Shown in pieces: positions 1 through 9,119 of a stretch of 31,877 nt of DNA; the stretch's first letter is position 1; every line of letters begins with the position of its first letter. Made by a program: the position numbers and the translations under genes. Where the stretch lies: NCBI RefSeq assembly GCF_001279725.1, contig NZ_LGDE01000442.1, positions 1 to 31,877 on the forward strand, in the 5' to 3' direction. The notes under the pieces were generated by a model that worked only from the letters and a program-made list of their open reading frames with translations, did not search any database and had not been told where the DNA came from. Origin of the DNA: Streptomyces sp. WM4235. Its GTDB lineage: Bacteria > Actinomycetota > Actinomycetes > Streptomycetales > Streptomycetaceae.

Positions 1-233
1 GCCCCGGACGCCACACCCCCCGCTTCCCCCGCCTCCTCCGCGACCCGCCGGTGCCACCGGGTGCGCCGGTCGGCCACGGCGTGCGCCGCGAAGCCCGGCT
101 CGAAGAAAGGGGCGTAGGCCGCCTGCCAGGCCGCGGCGTGGATCTCGCCGAGCGCGTCCCCGTCGCCGGGGCCCGCGCGCCGGATCTCCACCGCCCCGCT
201 CGCACCGTGCCGCGGACCGCCGGCCTCGACCAT
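1..233 (-). CDS. GNAT-family N-acetyltransferase, N-terminal part (cut by window edge)
   Basis: The minus strand reads open from an ATG at 233 to the window edge. The N-terminus contains VEIRRAGPGDGDALGEIHAA followed by WQAAYAPFF, the beta1-alpha1 pattern of GNAT acetyltransferases, in which an alpha-helix carrying an AAxWxxAY-type motif follows the first strand. About 77 residues are visible; the acetyl-CoA binding loop (Q/RxxGxG/A) would lie beyond the edge, so neither substrate nor completeness can be judged. The start lies 5 bases after the stop of rtcB on the same strand, and a GAAGGG-like ribosome site falls in the last rtcB codons, so the two are probably co-transcribed. The family call is from the N-terminal pattern only. 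Confidence 0.6.
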   Translation of the reverse strand, partial: MVEAGGPRHGASGAVEIRRAGPGDGDALGEIHAAAWQAAYAPFFEPGFAAHAVADRRTRWHRRVAEEAGEAGGVASG

Positions 234-238
234 CGCGC

Positions 239-1432
239 TCAGCCCTTCACGCAGATGACCTGCTTGAGCTTGGCCACCACCTCGACCAGGTCGGTCTGCT
301 GGTCGATGACCTGCTCGATCGACTTGTAGGCCCCGGGGATCTCGTCCACGACCCCGGTGTCCTTGCGGCATTCCACGCCCCGGGTCTGCTCCTCCAGGTC
401 CCGCGCCGAGAACCGCTTCTTCGCCGCGGTGCGGCTCATCTTGCGGCCCGCGCCGTGCGAGGCGGAGTTGAAGGACTTCTCGTTGCCGAGGCCCTTCACG
501 ATGTACGAGCCCGTTCCCATGGACCCGGGGATGATCCCGAAGTCGCCGCTGCCGGCGCGGATCGCGCCCTTCCGCGTGACCAGCAGGTCCATGCCTTCGT
601 ACCGTTCCTCGGCCACGTAGTTGTGGTGGCAGCTGATCTCCCGTTCGAAGGAGACCTTCGCCTTGCGGAACTCCTTGCGCACGACCTCCTTGAAGAGGCT
701 CATCATCGCGGCGCGGTTGTACTTCGCGTACTCCTGCGCCCAGAAGAGGTCGTTGCGGTACGCGTCCATCTCCGGGGTGGCCGCGAGGAAGACCGCGAGG
801 TCCCGGTCGACCAGGTTCTGGTTGTGCGCGAGGTCGCGGGCCACGCCCATGTGGTGGGCGGCGAGTTCGTTGCCGATGTTGCGGGAGCCGGAGTGCAGCA
901 TCAGCCAGACCGCGCCCTCCTCGTCGAGGCAGAACTCGATGAAGTGGTTGCCGGCGCCCAGCGTGCCGATCTGCTTCGCGGCGCGTTCCCGGCGGAACTT
1001 GACGGCGTCGGCGAGGTGGTCGAATCGCTGCCAGAGGCTTTCGTAGCCCGGCACCGAGAAGCCGTACAGCCGTTCCGGGTCCACGGGGTCCCTGTGCAGG
1101 CCCGTCCCCACCGGGATCGCCTGCTCGATCTTCGTCCGCAGCCGCGACAGGTCGCCCGGCAGGTCGTTCGCCGTCAGGGAGGTCTTGACCGCGGACATGC
1201 CGCAGCCGATGTCGACGCCCACCGCCGCCGGACAGACCGCGTCCTTCATGGCGATGACCGAGCCGACCGTGGCGCCCTTGCCGTAGTGGACGTCGGGCAT
1301 GACGGCCAGGCCCTTGATCCACGGAAGGGTGGCGACGTTGTGCAACTGACGCATCGCGCTGTCCTCGACGGACGCCGGATCCGTCCACATCCGGATCGGG
1401 ACCTGCGCCCCGGGCACCTCTACATACGACAT
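239..1432 (-). CDS. rtcB: RtcB family RNA-splicing ligase
   Basis: A 397-residue protein with the RtcB signature throughout. RtcB joins RNA ends carrying 2',3'-cyclic phosphate or 3'-phosphate to 5'-OH ends, using GTP and Mn2+, and acts in tRNA repair or splicing. Visible motifs are MPDVHYGKGATVGSV (about 45-59), the metal-binding VGVDIGCGM (D74, C77), GAGNHFIEF (H163), LHSGSRNIGN (H180), SCHHNY (about 268-272) and SHGAGR (325-330), whose His is the residue guanylylated in characterised RtcB proteins. The length matches short bacterial RtcBs. No archease gene (the activator of some RtcBs) is visible nearby. A GAGG ribosome site precedes the ATG at 1432. The gene is first in a probable two-gene unit with the downstream acetyltransferase. 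Confidence 0.95.
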   Translation of the reverse strand: MSYVEVPGAQVPIRMWTDPASVEDSAMRQLHNVATLPWIKGLAVMPDVHYGKGATVGSVIAMKDAVCPAAVGVDIGCGMSAVKTSLTANDLPGDLSRLRTKIEQAIPVGTGLHRDPVDPERLYGFSVPGYESLWQRFDHLADAVKFRRERAAKQIGTLGAGNHFIEFCLDEEGAVWLMLHSGSRNIGNELAAHHMGVARDLAHNQNLVDRDLAVFLAATPEMDAYRNDLFWAQEYAKYNRAAMMSLFKEVVRKEFRKAKVSFEREISCHHNYVAEERYEGMDLLVTRKGAIRAGSGDFGIIPGSMGTGSYIVKGLGNEKSFNSASHGAGRKMSRTAAKKRFSARDLEEQTRGVECRKDTGVVDEIPGAYKSIEQVIDQQTDLVEVVAKLKQVICVKG

Positions 1433-1626
1433 AACAGCCTCAAAACCCCGTTAACCACAGGAAAGTATCAATACGCAAAAAGCCTCGCTCTTCATCCCAA
1501 ACCAGACTTGGGACCGGCGCCGGCACCAGCGTGTGCGATAGACATTGTTTCCATCCGCGCCCAAGTCGCGGCAACGCATTTTTCCTGACCGTCGGGCGGC
1601 CGGCCGGTCGAAGGGAGCCATTGGAC
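1433..1626. promoter_or_regulatory. Divergent intergenic region between rtcB and lipoprotein gene
   Basis: This 194-base gap separates divergent genes and is clearly AT-richer than its surroundings near 1445-1500, as expected for promoters in a high-GC genome. I cannot place a convincing -35/-10 pair for either gene. A ribosome site AAGGGAG at 1611-1617 belongs to the plus-strand lipoprotein gene. Confidence 0.4.
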
Positions 1627-2556
1627 GTGCAGCGCAAGGCGGTACGACGCCCGGTCCTGTCGGGCATCGCGATGCTCACCGCACTCGCGGCCGGCGTCAC
1701 CGGCCTCACCGGGTGCACCGACGGGAACGGCAACGGGAGCACCAGCGACGAAAAGGCCGGCGACAGCTCCACGGCGCCCGCCCAACCGGGGAAGTACCGC
1801 AGCCTGCCCGCGCCCTGCAAGGCCATCGACGCGAAGCGGCTCAAGGCCATGCTGCCCGCCGCCGAGAGCCTCACCGGCGAGCAGCGCGAGAAGCTGTACG
1901 CCGGGGTCGCGGACGCCTCGTACGACGGCGACCGGCGCGTCGGCTGCCGCTGGAACTCCCAGACGCCGGAGGAGACGCTGCTGCTGTCGGTCGGGTTCGA
2001 GCGCGTGGTCTCGTACGACCGCGCCACCACGAGCGACGACGACAAGGCGCGCCAGGTGTTCGTACGGCGCCTCACCGAAGCCCACCTGCCCTTCCCCGGG
2101 CCCACGGGCAGCCCCACTCCGGGCTCCTCGACGGTGCCCGCGCCCAATTCCCCCATCGCGCCCCCGGCCACCGGGAACACCGCCCCGAGCCCCGTCCCGA
2201 GCACCCCTGCGAGCAGCACCCCGAGCGCCCCCGGCACGAGCCCCTCCGGCACTCCCGGCGGCAGCCCCTCCGGGAGCCCGTCCGGCAGCCCCTCGCCCAC
2301 CGCGCCCCCCGAGCTGGGCTCCCGCGTGCTGGAGGGCCTCGGCAGCGAGGCGTACGTCGAGGACAAGCTCGGCACCCCCGACGCCACGGCCGCCCGGGCC
2401 CGCACCGTGCGCCTCGTGTTCCGTACCTCGAACGTCATCGTGACCATCGAGTACAGCGTGCAGCCCGCCCTCCCCGCCACCGTCCCCCCCAGCGTGGAAA
2501 CCCAGGACAGCGTGCGCCAGTTGGCGCAGGCCCTGGTCGAGCGTTTCAACGACTGA
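1627..2556 (+). CDS. DUF3558-like secreted lipoprotein with Pro/Ser/Thr-rich insert
   Basis: A 309-residue predicted lipoprotein. I chose GTG 1627 because AAGGGAG (1611-1617) lies 9 bases before it; TTG 1621 is too close and longer starts lack a ribosome site. A short basic N-terminus and hydrophobic stretch end at the lipobox LTGC (Cys30), predicting export and lipidation on the outer face of the membrane. The first part of the mature protein (YRSLPAPCKAIDAKRLKAML, then GCRWNS) matches the second lipoprotein downstream (YLSLPDPCKAIQAKTIETLV, then SCSWNG), so the genes are paralogues; the pattern fits the actinobacterial DUF3558 group. A linker of about 75 residues, almost only Pro, Ser, Thr, Gly and Ala, interrupts the domain at about 160-235 before the final strand region (VRLVFRTSNVIVTIEYSV). 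Function unknown. Confidence 0.75.
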   Translation: MQRKAVRRPVLSGIAMLTALAAGVTGLTGCTDGNGNGSTSDEKAGDSSTAPAQPGKYRSLPAPCKAIDAKRLKAMLPAAESLTGEQREKLYAGVADASYDGDRRVGCRWNSQTPEETLLLSVGFERVVSYDRATTSDDDKARQVFVRRLTEAHLPFPGPTGSPTPGSSTVPAPNSPIAPPATGNTAPSPVPSTPASSTPSAPGTSPSGTPGGSPSGSPSGSPSPTAPPELGSRVLEGLGSEAYVEDKLGTPDATAARARTVRLVFRTSNVIVTIEYSVQPALPATVPPSVETQDSVRQLAQALVERFND

Positions 2557-2691
2557 CCCGGCCCGCCGCGGGGGGCGTACGGGTCCCGCGTGACGGCGCG
2601 CACAGCAGGCGGACGCCGGGTCGAGCTACCGTTGCTCGGGTCCCGCTCCCGCAATGCGCCCCCAAGCAGAGCCTCAACGACTGAAGGAACC

Positions 2692-3537
2692 ATGCACCGA
2701 TCAGCCTCGCGCCTCACCCGAGTCCTCGCCTGCGCAGCAGTCCCGATGATCCTCACCGTCGCCGGCTGCTCCTCCGATTCGGGCAAGGACTCGGGCTCGG
2801 ACAGCGCCAAGAAGAAGTCCGACTCCTCCTCGTCCTCGAAGCCGACCCCGAAGGCCTCGGCCACCCTGGAGAAGGTGGCGTACCTCTCGCTGCCCGACCC
2901 CTGCAAGGCGATACAGGCGAAGACCATCGAGACGCTCGTCCCGGAGGCGAAGGAGAAGAACGGCACGGCGACCAAGTCGAACGACCTGTCCACCCGCGCC
3001 AGCTGCTCCTGGAACGGCCTGGACGAGGACGGTCTGAAGGGCTCGCAGTACCGCTGGCTCTCGATCTCCCTGGTCCGCTACGACTCGCACGCCTCGCTCG
3101 GCAGCGGCAACAAGCGCGCCGAGGAGCAGTACAAGAAGCAGGTCGAGGCCGCGAAGGCCGCCGAGGGCGCGCAGGACGTCAAGGTGGAGCCGGCCGGCGG
3201 GATCGGCGACGAGGGCACTTCGGTCGCCTACAACCTGAAGAAGGACGTCGAGTTCCTCAACAACACCATTCTGGTCCGCGCCCAGAACGTCGTGGTCACC
3301 CTCGACTACAACGGTGCCGCGTACGAGGGCGCCGCCGCCCCGGACCGCGCCAAGCTCCTCCAGGACGCGACCGTCGCCGCCCGCGAGATCGTGGCCTCGG
3401 CCGACGCCGCGGGCAAGAACGCCCCGGCCGCCAAGCCGTCCGCGGAGCCCTCGAAGTCGGGCGAGCCGTCCAAGGCCCCCGAGCAGTCCAAGGCTCCCGA
3501 GCAGTCCCCGTCCGCGCAGGCCACCCAGGAGAGCTGA
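2692..3537 (+). CDS. DUF3558-like secreted lipoprotein
   Basis: A 281-residue lipoprotein. ATG 2692 follows GAAGGAA (2683-2689) closely. The signal region ends at lipobox VAGC (Cys26), followed by a Ser/Lys-rich tether (about 27-55) and one globular domain of about 160 residues with the paired cysteines DPCKAIQ and ASCSWNG, probably a disulfide. The C-terminus (about 240-281) is a low-complexity tail rich in Pro, Ser, Glu, Lys and Gln. It is a paralogue of the gene just upstream but lacks that protein's internal linker. The two genes lie in tandem, 135 bases apart, on the same strand. The family matches DUF3558-type lipoproteins of actinobacteria, whose role is not established; substrate or partner binding at the envelope is only inference. 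Confidence 0.8.
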   Translation: MHRSASRLTRVLACAAVPMILTVAGCSSDSGKDSGSDSAKKKSDSSSSSKPTPKASATLEKVAYLSLPDPCKAIQAKTIETLVPEAKEKNGTATKSNDLSTRASCSWNGLDEDGLKGSQYRWLSISLVRYDSHASLGSGNKRAEEQYKKQVEAAKAAEGAQDVKVEPAGGIGDEGTSVAYNLKKDVEFLNNTILVRAQNVVVTLDYNGAAYEGAAAPDRAKLLQDATVAAREIVASADAAGKNAPAAKPSAEPSKSGEPSKAPEQSKAPEQSPSAQATQES

Positions 3538-3671
3538 CCGCGAGGATGACCGTGGGAACCGGGTCGGGGACCGGGACGGGTTCGGGAACGGACGCGGGGC
3601 TGACAACCGGCCATCCGCGCGCCACCCGTACTCTGTGCCTGCCATAGCTCGTCAAGGGGAGGGGATCGCGG

Positions 3672-5108
3672 GTGGCCGCGATGCAGCTGACTCGCACGCA
3701 CCGCATATTGATCGGTGTCGTGGTCGCCGGTGCCGTGGTCATCGCGGGGATCGGTTTCGCGGGTTCGTACGCCGCGGTGCGCGCGCTGGCGCTGCAGAAG
3801 GGCTTCGGCAGCTTCTCGCTCGTGTTCCCCATCGGCATCGACATGGGCATCTGCGTGCTGTTGGCGCTGGACCTGTTGCTGACGTGGATACGGATCCCGT
3901 TCCCGTTGCTGCGCCAGACGGCGTGGCTGCTGACGGCGGCGACGATCGCGTTCAACGGCGCTGCCGCCTGGCCGGATCCGCTCGGTGTGGGCATGCACGC
4001 CGTGATCCCGATCCTGTTCGTGGTCACCGTCGAGGCGGCCCGGCACGCGGTGGGCCGGATCGCGGACATCACCGCGGACCGGCACATGGAGGGCGTGCGG
4101 ATCACCCGGTGGCTGCTGTCGCCGTTTCCGACCTTCAAGCTGTGGCGCCGGATGAAGCTGTGGGAGCTGCGTTCCTACGAGCAGGCCGTCGGCATGGAGC
4201 AGGACCGGTTGATATACCAGGCGCGGCTCCAGGCCCGGTACGGGCGGGCCTGGCGTCGCAAGGCCCCCGTCGAGGCGCTGATGCCGCTGAGGCTGGCCCG
4301 GATCGGGGTACCGCTGGCGCAGACCGCCCCGGAGGGGCTGGCGGCGGCGGGCATCGACCCGGTGCTGCTGCCCCCGGCGGCTCCCGGGACGACGGCCCTC
4401 CCCGAGGTCCAGGCCGCCCAGGTCCTGGCGGACACCCCCGCGCTGACGGCGGCGTCGGCGCAACCCCAGCCGCCCGCCACGCCCATGGCCTCCCCGACGC
4501 CCGCGCAGGCCGCGGCCCCCGTACAGGGGCCACCACCGCAGCCCGCACAGCCCGGCCCCGCGCAGCCCGAGCCCGCGCAGCCCGAGCCCGCCGAGGCCGG
4601 ACCCGTCTTCCACGGCCCGGCGCCCTTCGCGGTGGAGCCGACGGCCATGCCGGCGGCGCACAACAGCGCGTGGTTCGCCGCGCCGCTGGCCCCGCAGGCC
4701 GCGTACGAGGGTGGCTACAACCCGCAGTACGTGGAGGGGCTGGAACCGATCCCGGTGATGCCCCCGACCGGCCCCGAGGAGCAGCGGCGGCCCGAGCAGC
4801 AGGAGCTGCCCATCCCGGCCCCCCGCTCCCGGGAGGCCGCGGCCTCTCAGGCCGAAGCCGACACCGAAGCCGAAGCCGACACCGATGACGCCCACGTCGA
4901 CGAGGCGAAGTTCGCGGAGGCCGCGTACGAGGTCTTCCGCGCCTACCTCGACGAGTTCTCCCAGTTCCCGACGCCCGAGCAGGTCGACATACACCTCTCG
5001 GACCGGCACGGCATCGTGCACCCGCGCAGCGCCTCGATGATCCGGCGGCTCATGCCGGAGCTGAAGCAGCGCTACCAACGCGACCTGGAGAACGAGCACA
5101 TCGCGTGA
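3672..5108 (+). CDS. DUF2637 membrane protein with long Pro/Ala linker and C-terminal domain
   Basis: A 478-residue protein. GTG 3672 is preferred over ATG 3681 because of the purine-rich GGGGAGGGG (about 3656-3664). Four hydrophobic segments (about 12-34, 48-72, 83-100, 106-124) form a DUF2637-type membrane module; motifs such as PIGIDMGICVLLALDLLLTW and EAARHAVGRI are typical. Related modules occur in SpdB-type spread proteins of Streptomyces conjugative plasmids and in chromosomal proteins of unknown role. After a cytosolic stretch rich in Arg and aromatic residues (about 135-215) comes a long Pro/Ala/Gln/Glu linker. A charged helical domain at about 409-478 (AAYEVFRAYLDEFSQFPTPE and onward) ends the protein and resembles a small DNA- or protein-binding fold. 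No transfer genes are nearby, so a plasmid role is not implied. Confidence 0.75.
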   Translation: MAAMQLTRTHRILIGVVVAGAVVIAGIGFAGSYAAVRALALQKGFGSFSLVFPIGIDMGICVLLALDLLLTWIRIPFPLLRQTAWLLTAATIAFNGAAAWPDPLGVGMHAVIPILFVVTVEAARHAVGRIADITADRHMEGVRITRWLLSPFPTFKLWRRMKLWELRSYEQAVGMEQDRLIYQARLQARYGRAWRRKAPVEALMPLRLARIGVPLAQTAPEGLAAAGIDPVLLPPAAPGTTALPEVQAAQVLADTPALTAASAQPQPPATPMASPTPAQAAAPVQGPPPQPAQPGPAQPEPAQPEPAEAGPVFHGPAPFAVEPTAMPAAHNSAWFAAPLAPQAAYEGGYNPQYVEGLEPIPVMPPTGPEEQRRPEQQELPIPAPRSREAAASQAEADTEAEADTDDAHVDEAKFAEAAYEVFRAYLDEFSQFPTPEQVDIHLSDRHGIVHPRSASMIRRLMPELKQRYQRDLENEHIA

Positions 5109-5153
5109 CCCGGAGCCGTGAGGCACCGGCACCACGCGCCACGCCCACACCGC

Positions 5154-5197
5154 ACGCGCGAGGGCCCGCACCCCTCGGGGTGCGGGCCCTCGCGCGT
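5154..5197. terminator. Bidirectional hairpin terminator between DUF2637 gene and lysS
   Basis: A perfect 19-bp inverted repeat: the arms are 5154-5172 (starting ACGCGCGAGGGCC) and 5179-5197, with a 6-base loop. It sits between the convergent stop codons at 5108 and 5229. No T-run follows on either strand, which is common for Streptomyces terminators. Confidence 0.85.
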
Positions 5198-5228
5198 CGT
5201 ACGCGGTGCCTCGGCGGGCTCGGCCGCC

Positions 5229-6956
5229 TCAGACGGCCAGCAGCTTGCGCACCCGGTCCGCCCCGACCGCCAGCAGCAGCGTGGGCAGGCGCGGCCCGGT
5301 CTCCCGGGTCACGAGCAGCCGGTAGAGCAGGGCGAAGAACGTCCGCTGCGCGACCTTGAGTTCCGGCGTCGGCTTGGCGTCGGGCTCCAGCCCGGCCATG
5401 ACCTTCGGCACGCCGTAGACCAGGGTGGTGAGCCCGTCGAGCGACCAGTGCGAGTCGAGCCCGTCGACGAGCAGCCGCAGGGACTCGCGCCCCTCCTCGT
5501 CCAGCGAGGACAGCAGCTCGGTGTCGGGCTCCTCGCGGACCAGCGTGCGCTGGTCGGCCGGGACCTGGGTGGTGATCCAGTTCTCGGCGCGGTCCAGGCG
5601 CGGTCGTACCTCGTCGAGCGAGGTCAGCGGCGACGTCGGGTCCAGGTCGGACAGGATGCGCAGCGTCTGCTCGTCGTGCCCGGCGGTGATGTCGACGACG
5701 GACGCGAGCGTCCGGTACGCCATCGGCCGCGGGGTGCGGGGCAGTTCACCCTCCGCGGTGCGGACGGCGCGGGTGTGCGCCGCCGCGTCGGCCGGCAGCA
5801 CGGAGCCGTCGGCGACCTTGGACTCCAGCTTGTCCCACTCGTCGTAGAGCCGCTGGATCTCCTGGTCGAAGGCGATCTTGAAGGACTGGTTCGGCTTGCG
5901 GCGCGCGTACAGCCAGCGCAGCAGCTGCGGCTCCATGATCTTCAGCGCGTCGGAGGGCGTCGGGACGCCACCCTTCGAGGAGGACATCTTGGCCATGCCG
6001 CTGATGCCGACGAACGCGTACATCGGACCGATCGGCTGCTCGCCGCCGAAGATGTGCACGATCTGCCCGCCGACCTGGAAGGACGAGCCGGGCGAGGAGT
6101 GGTCGACGCCCGAGGGCTCGAAGATCACGCCCTCGTAGGCCCAGCGCATCGGCCAGTCGACCTTCCAGACCAGCTTGCCGCGGTTGAACTCGCTGAGCTT
6201 GACCGTCTCGGTGAACTCGTCCTCGGCGCAGACGTAGGTCAGCTCCGTGGTCTCGTCGTTGTAGGACGTGACCGTGGTGAAGTCCTTGCCGCACTGCGCG
6301 CAGTAGGGCTTGTACGGGAAGTACCCGCCCTCGGCGCTGCTGCCGTCGTCCTCGGCGGCCGCGCCGGAGCCCTCGGCGGCCTCCAACTCGGCCTCGTCGA
6401 CCTGCTTCTGCTGGGGCTTCTTGCCGCCCGGCTTCTGCTTGGTGCGGTACTGGTCGAGCACGGCGTCGATGTCGCCGCGGTGCTTCATGGCGTGCAAGAC
6501 CTGCTCGCGGTACACACCGTTGGTGTACTGCTCGGTCTGGCTGATCGGGTCGTACTCGACGCCCATCTCGGCGAGCGCCTCGACCATCGCGGCCTTGAAG
6601 TGCTCGGCCCAGCTGCCGTACGCGGACCCGGCCGGGGCGGGGACGGCGGTCAGCGGCTTGCCGATGTGCGCGGCCCACGTCTCGTCGACGCCGGGGACGC
6701 CGGCCGGCACCTTCCGGTAGCGGTCGTAGTCGTCCCACGAGATCAGGTGGCGGACCTCGATGCCCCGGCGGCGGATCTCGTCCGCGACCAGGTGCGGGGT
6801 CATGACCTCGCGGAGGTTGCCCAGGTGGATCGGGCCGGAAGGGGAGAGTCCGGACGCGACGACGACAGGTTTGCCGGGTGCTCGGCGCTCCGCCTCGGCG
6901 ATGACCTCGTCCGCGAAACGGGAGACCCAGTCGGTCTCGGTGCTGCTCTGAGCCAC
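5229..6956 (-). CDS. lysS: Lysyl-tRNA synthetase, class I
   Basis: A 575-residue class I LysRS, which charges tRNA-Lys with lysine in the cytosol. The class I signatures are present: [13 protein letters not shown] with HLGN at 44-47 (HIGH equivalent) and KMSSSK at 323-328. A zinc-ribbon-like YCAQC (Cys219, Cys222) lies in the insert. An acidic low-complexity linker (about 175-211) precedes the ribbon. I chose GTG 6956, preceded by GAAGGAC on the minus strand; longer in-frame starts run into the shared promoter gap and lack a ribosome site. The gene is divergent from argS, so two aminoacyl-tRNA synthetases share one 177-base promoter region. Class I LysRS is a minority form in bacteria but known in streptomycetes. 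No T-box or other leader structure is evident. Confidence 0.95.
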   Translation of the reverse strand: MAQSSTETDWVSRFADEVIAEAERRAPGKPVVVASGLSPSGPIHLGNLREVMTPHLVADEIRRRGIEVRHLISWDDYDRYRKVPAGVPGVDETWAAHIGKPLTAVPAPAGSAYGSWAEHFKAAMVEALAEMGVEYDPISQTEQYTNGVYREQVLHAMKHRGDIDAVLDQYRTKQKPGGKKPQQKQVDEAELEAAEGSGAAAEDDGSSAEGGYFPYKPYCAQCGKDFTTVTSYNDETTELTYVCAEDEFTETVKLSEFNRGKLVWKVDWPMRWAYEGVIFEPSGVDHSSPGSSFQVGGQIVHIFGGEQPIGPMYAFVGISGMAKMSSSKGGVPTPSDALKIMEPQLLRWLYARRKPNQSFKIAFDQEIQRLYDEWDKLESKVADGSVLPADAAAHTRAVRTAEGELPRTPRPMAYRTLASVVDITAGHDEQTLRILSDLDPTSPLTSLDEVRPRLDRAENWITTQVPADQRTLVREEPDTELLSSLDEEGRESLRLLVDGLDSHWSLDGLTTLVYGVPKVMAGLEPDAKPTPELKVAQRTFFALLYRLLVTRETGPRLPTLLLAVGADRVRKLLAV

Positions 6957-7133
6957 GACACGTCCTTCTACTCGAATGCTGGCTTCGCCATTCTCCCAGA
7001 CGGAACGGGTCGCTCCGAGGTTGCTCCCCGCGCCCGATATCCCGCGAAAGCGAAAGGCCGCGCGTGGGATACTCGGCACTTGTCGGAACACCCAAGTGCA
7101 CCCACCGGCACAACCTCACAGGAACGGCAGCTC
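6957..7133. promoter_or_regulatory. Divergent promoter region of lysS and argS
   Basis: A 177-base gap between two divergent synthetase genes must hold both promoters. A GATACT-like -10 candidate for argS lies near 7068-7073 (in TGGGATACTCGG), but no good -35 pairs with it, so its assignment is weak. The lysS ribosome site is at about 6963-6968 (minus). Confidence 0.4.
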
Positions 7134-8906
7134 ATGGCCTCGGTCCCTTCCCTCGCTTCTTCCGTCAATCAGCGCGTCGCGGACGCCCTCGCCTCGGCCC
7201 TGCCGGAGGCCGGTGGCGCCGACCCGCTGCTGCGACGAAGCGACCGGGCCGACTTCCAGGCCAACGGCATCCTGGCGCTCGCGAAGAAGGCCAAGGCCAA
7301 CCCGCGCGAGCTGGCGACGACCGTGGTCGAGGGCATCCCGACGGGTGACCTGATCAAGGAGATCGAGGTCTCGGGCCCCGGCTTCCTCAACATCACGATC
7401 ACCGACAAGGCGATCATCGAGACCCTCGCGGCGCGGGCCGGCGACGACCGCCTCGGCGTCCCGCTCGCCGAGAACCCGGGCACCACGGTGATCGACTACG
7501 CCCAGCCGAACGTCGCCAAGGAGATGCACGTCGGTCACCTGCGGTCCGCCGTGATCGGCGCCGCGATGGTCGAGATCCTGGAGTTCACGGGCGAGAACGT
7601 CGTCCGCCGGCACCACATCGGCGACTGGGGCACCCAGTTCGGCATGCTCATCCAGTACCTGATGGAGCACCCGCACGAGCTGGACCACAAGTCGGACGAG
7701 GAGGTCTCCGGCGAGGAGGCCATGTCCAACCTGAACCGGCTCTACAAGGCCTCGCGCGCGCTCTTCGACTCCGACGAGGAGTTCAAGACGCGCGCCCGCG
7801 CCCGGGTCGTCGACCTCCAGGCCGGCGAGCCGGAGACCCTCGCGCTGTGGCAGCGGTTCGTGGACGAGTCGAAGATCTACTTCTACTCCGTGTTCAACAA
7901 GCTGGACATGGACATCCAGGACCCCGACGTGGTCGGCGAGTCCGGCTACAACGACATGCTCGTGGAGACCTGCAAGCTGCTGGAGGACTCGGGCGTCGCC
8001 GTCCGCTCCAACGGCGCGCTCTGCGTCTTCTTCGACGACGTCAAGGGCCCGGACGGCAACCCGACCCCGCTGATCGTCCAGAAGTCGGACGGCGGCTTCG
8101 GCTACGCCGCCACCGACCTCTCCGCGATCCGCGACCGGGTGGGCGTGCTGAACGCGACCACGCTCCTCTACGTGGTCGACGCCCGTCAGTCCCTGCACTT
8201 CAAGATGGTCTTCGAGACGGCCCGCCGCGCCGGCTGGCTGAACGAGGACACCAAGGCCGTACAGCTGGCCTTCGGCACCGTCCTCGGCAAGGACGGCAAG
8301 CCGTTCAAGACCCGTGAGGGCGAGACGGTGCGGCTGGTGGACCTGCTGGACGAGGCCGTCGAGCGGGCGACCACCGTCGTGCGGGAGAAGGACGCGGACC
8401 GCAACCTCCTCACCGAGGAGGAGATCGTCGAGAACGGCCTCCAGGTCGGCATCGGCGCGGTCAAGTACGCGGACCTCTCCACCTCCGCCGCCCGCGACTA
8501 CAAGTTCGACCTGGACCAGATGGTCTCGCTCACCGGCGACACCTCCGTGTACCTCCAGTACGCGTACGCCCGGATCAAGTCCATCCTGCGCAAGGCGGGC
8601 GACCGTTCCCCGGTCGCGCACCCGGAGCTGGAGCTGGCCCCGGCCGAGCGCGCGCTGGGCCTGCACCTGGACCACTTCGGCGAGCTGGTCGCGGAGGCCG
8701 CCGGGGAGTACGCCCCGCACAAGGTGGCCGCGTACCTCTACCAGCTGTCCTCGCTGTTCACGACCTTCTACACCGAGTGCCCGGTCGTGAAGCCGGAGCC
8801 GGAGCTCGTCGTGGGCGAGAACCGCCTCTTCCTGTCGGACCTGACCGCCCGCACCCTCTCCAAGGGCATGTCCCTCCTCGGGATCCGGACCCCCGAGAAG
8901 CTCTGA
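7134..8906 (+). CDS. argS: Arginyl-tRNA synthetase
   Basis: A 590-residue class I ArgRS, which charges tRNA-Arg. ATG 7134 gives the expected N-terminal Add-1 domain, which reads tRNA outside the anticodon (about 1-110). The catalytic domain starts with [20 protein letters not shown], whose HVGH (132-135) is the HIGH motif. [20 protein letters not shown] and [13 protein letters not shown] are the conserved blocks in the second half of the Rossmann fold; the latter takes the place of KMSKS in many ArgRS enzymes. The C-terminal DALR anticodon-binding domain (from about 470) ends in [16 protein letters not shown] residues typical of the family. GGAA at 7121-7124 is a usable ribosome site. The length is as expected. 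It is followed by a strong terminator and so probably ends its own transcript. Confidence 0.97.
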   Translation: MASVPSLASSVNQRVADALASALPEAGGADPLLRRSDRADFQANGILALAKKAKANPRELATTVVEGIPTGDLIKEIEVSGPGFLNITITDKAIIETLAARAGDDRLGVPLAENPGTTVIDYAQPNVAKEMHVGHLRSAVIGAAMVEILEFTGENVVRRHHIGDWGTQFGMLIQYLMEHPHELDHKSDEEVSGEEAMSNLNRLYKASRALFDSDEEFKTRARARVVDLQAGEPETLALWQRFVDESKIYFYSVFNKLDMDIQDPDVVGESGYNDMLVETCKLLEDSGVAVRSNGALCVFFDDVKGPDGNPTPLIVQKSDGGFGYAATDLSAIRDRVGVLNATTLLYVVDARQSLHFKMVFETARRAGWLNEDTKAVQLAFGTVLGKDGKPFKTREGETVRLVDLLDEAVERATTVVREKDADRNLLTEEEIVENGLQVGIGAVKYADLSTSAARDYKFDLDQMVSLTGDTSVYLQYAYARIKSILRKAGDRSPVAHPELELAPAERALGLHLDHFGELVAEAAGEYAPHKVAAYLYQLSSLFTTFYTECPVVKPEPELVVGENRLFLSDLTARTLSKGMSLLGIRTPEKL

Positions 8907-8936
8907 CACTCCCGTACGCACGACCCGTACGCGCAC

Positions 8937-8980
8937 GACCCCGCCCCCGGTAGTCCGATTCCGGGGGCGGGGTCTTTTTT
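8937..8980 (+). terminator. Intrinsic terminator of argS
   Basis: A perfect 14-bp GC-rich stem (8937-8950 with 8961-8974) and a 10-base loop are followed by six T (8975-8980). This is the most classical rho-independent terminator in the window. Confidence 0.95.
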
Positions 8981-9119
8981 CGGCCACATTGAGAAAGTTG
9001 AATGTCGATCAATCGTGATCTGGGAGCCCTCCTGGGGGCCCACCCCGCCCCCTAATCTGAGCATGTTCAGTTAAGGGGTCGGGGCCGGAACGTCCGTGAC
9101 CGGCATGGGGGGAATCGAA

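Noticed and set aside
5118..7133. Long open frame on the plus strand joined to argS upstream of its ATG
   Set aside because: It is antisense to lysS and results from GC-rich codon bias. The argS domain pattern begins at ATG 7134.
6957..7133. T-box or attenuator for lysS or argS
   Set aside because: No T-box sequence (TGGN core), no paired hairpins and no leader peptide could be found.
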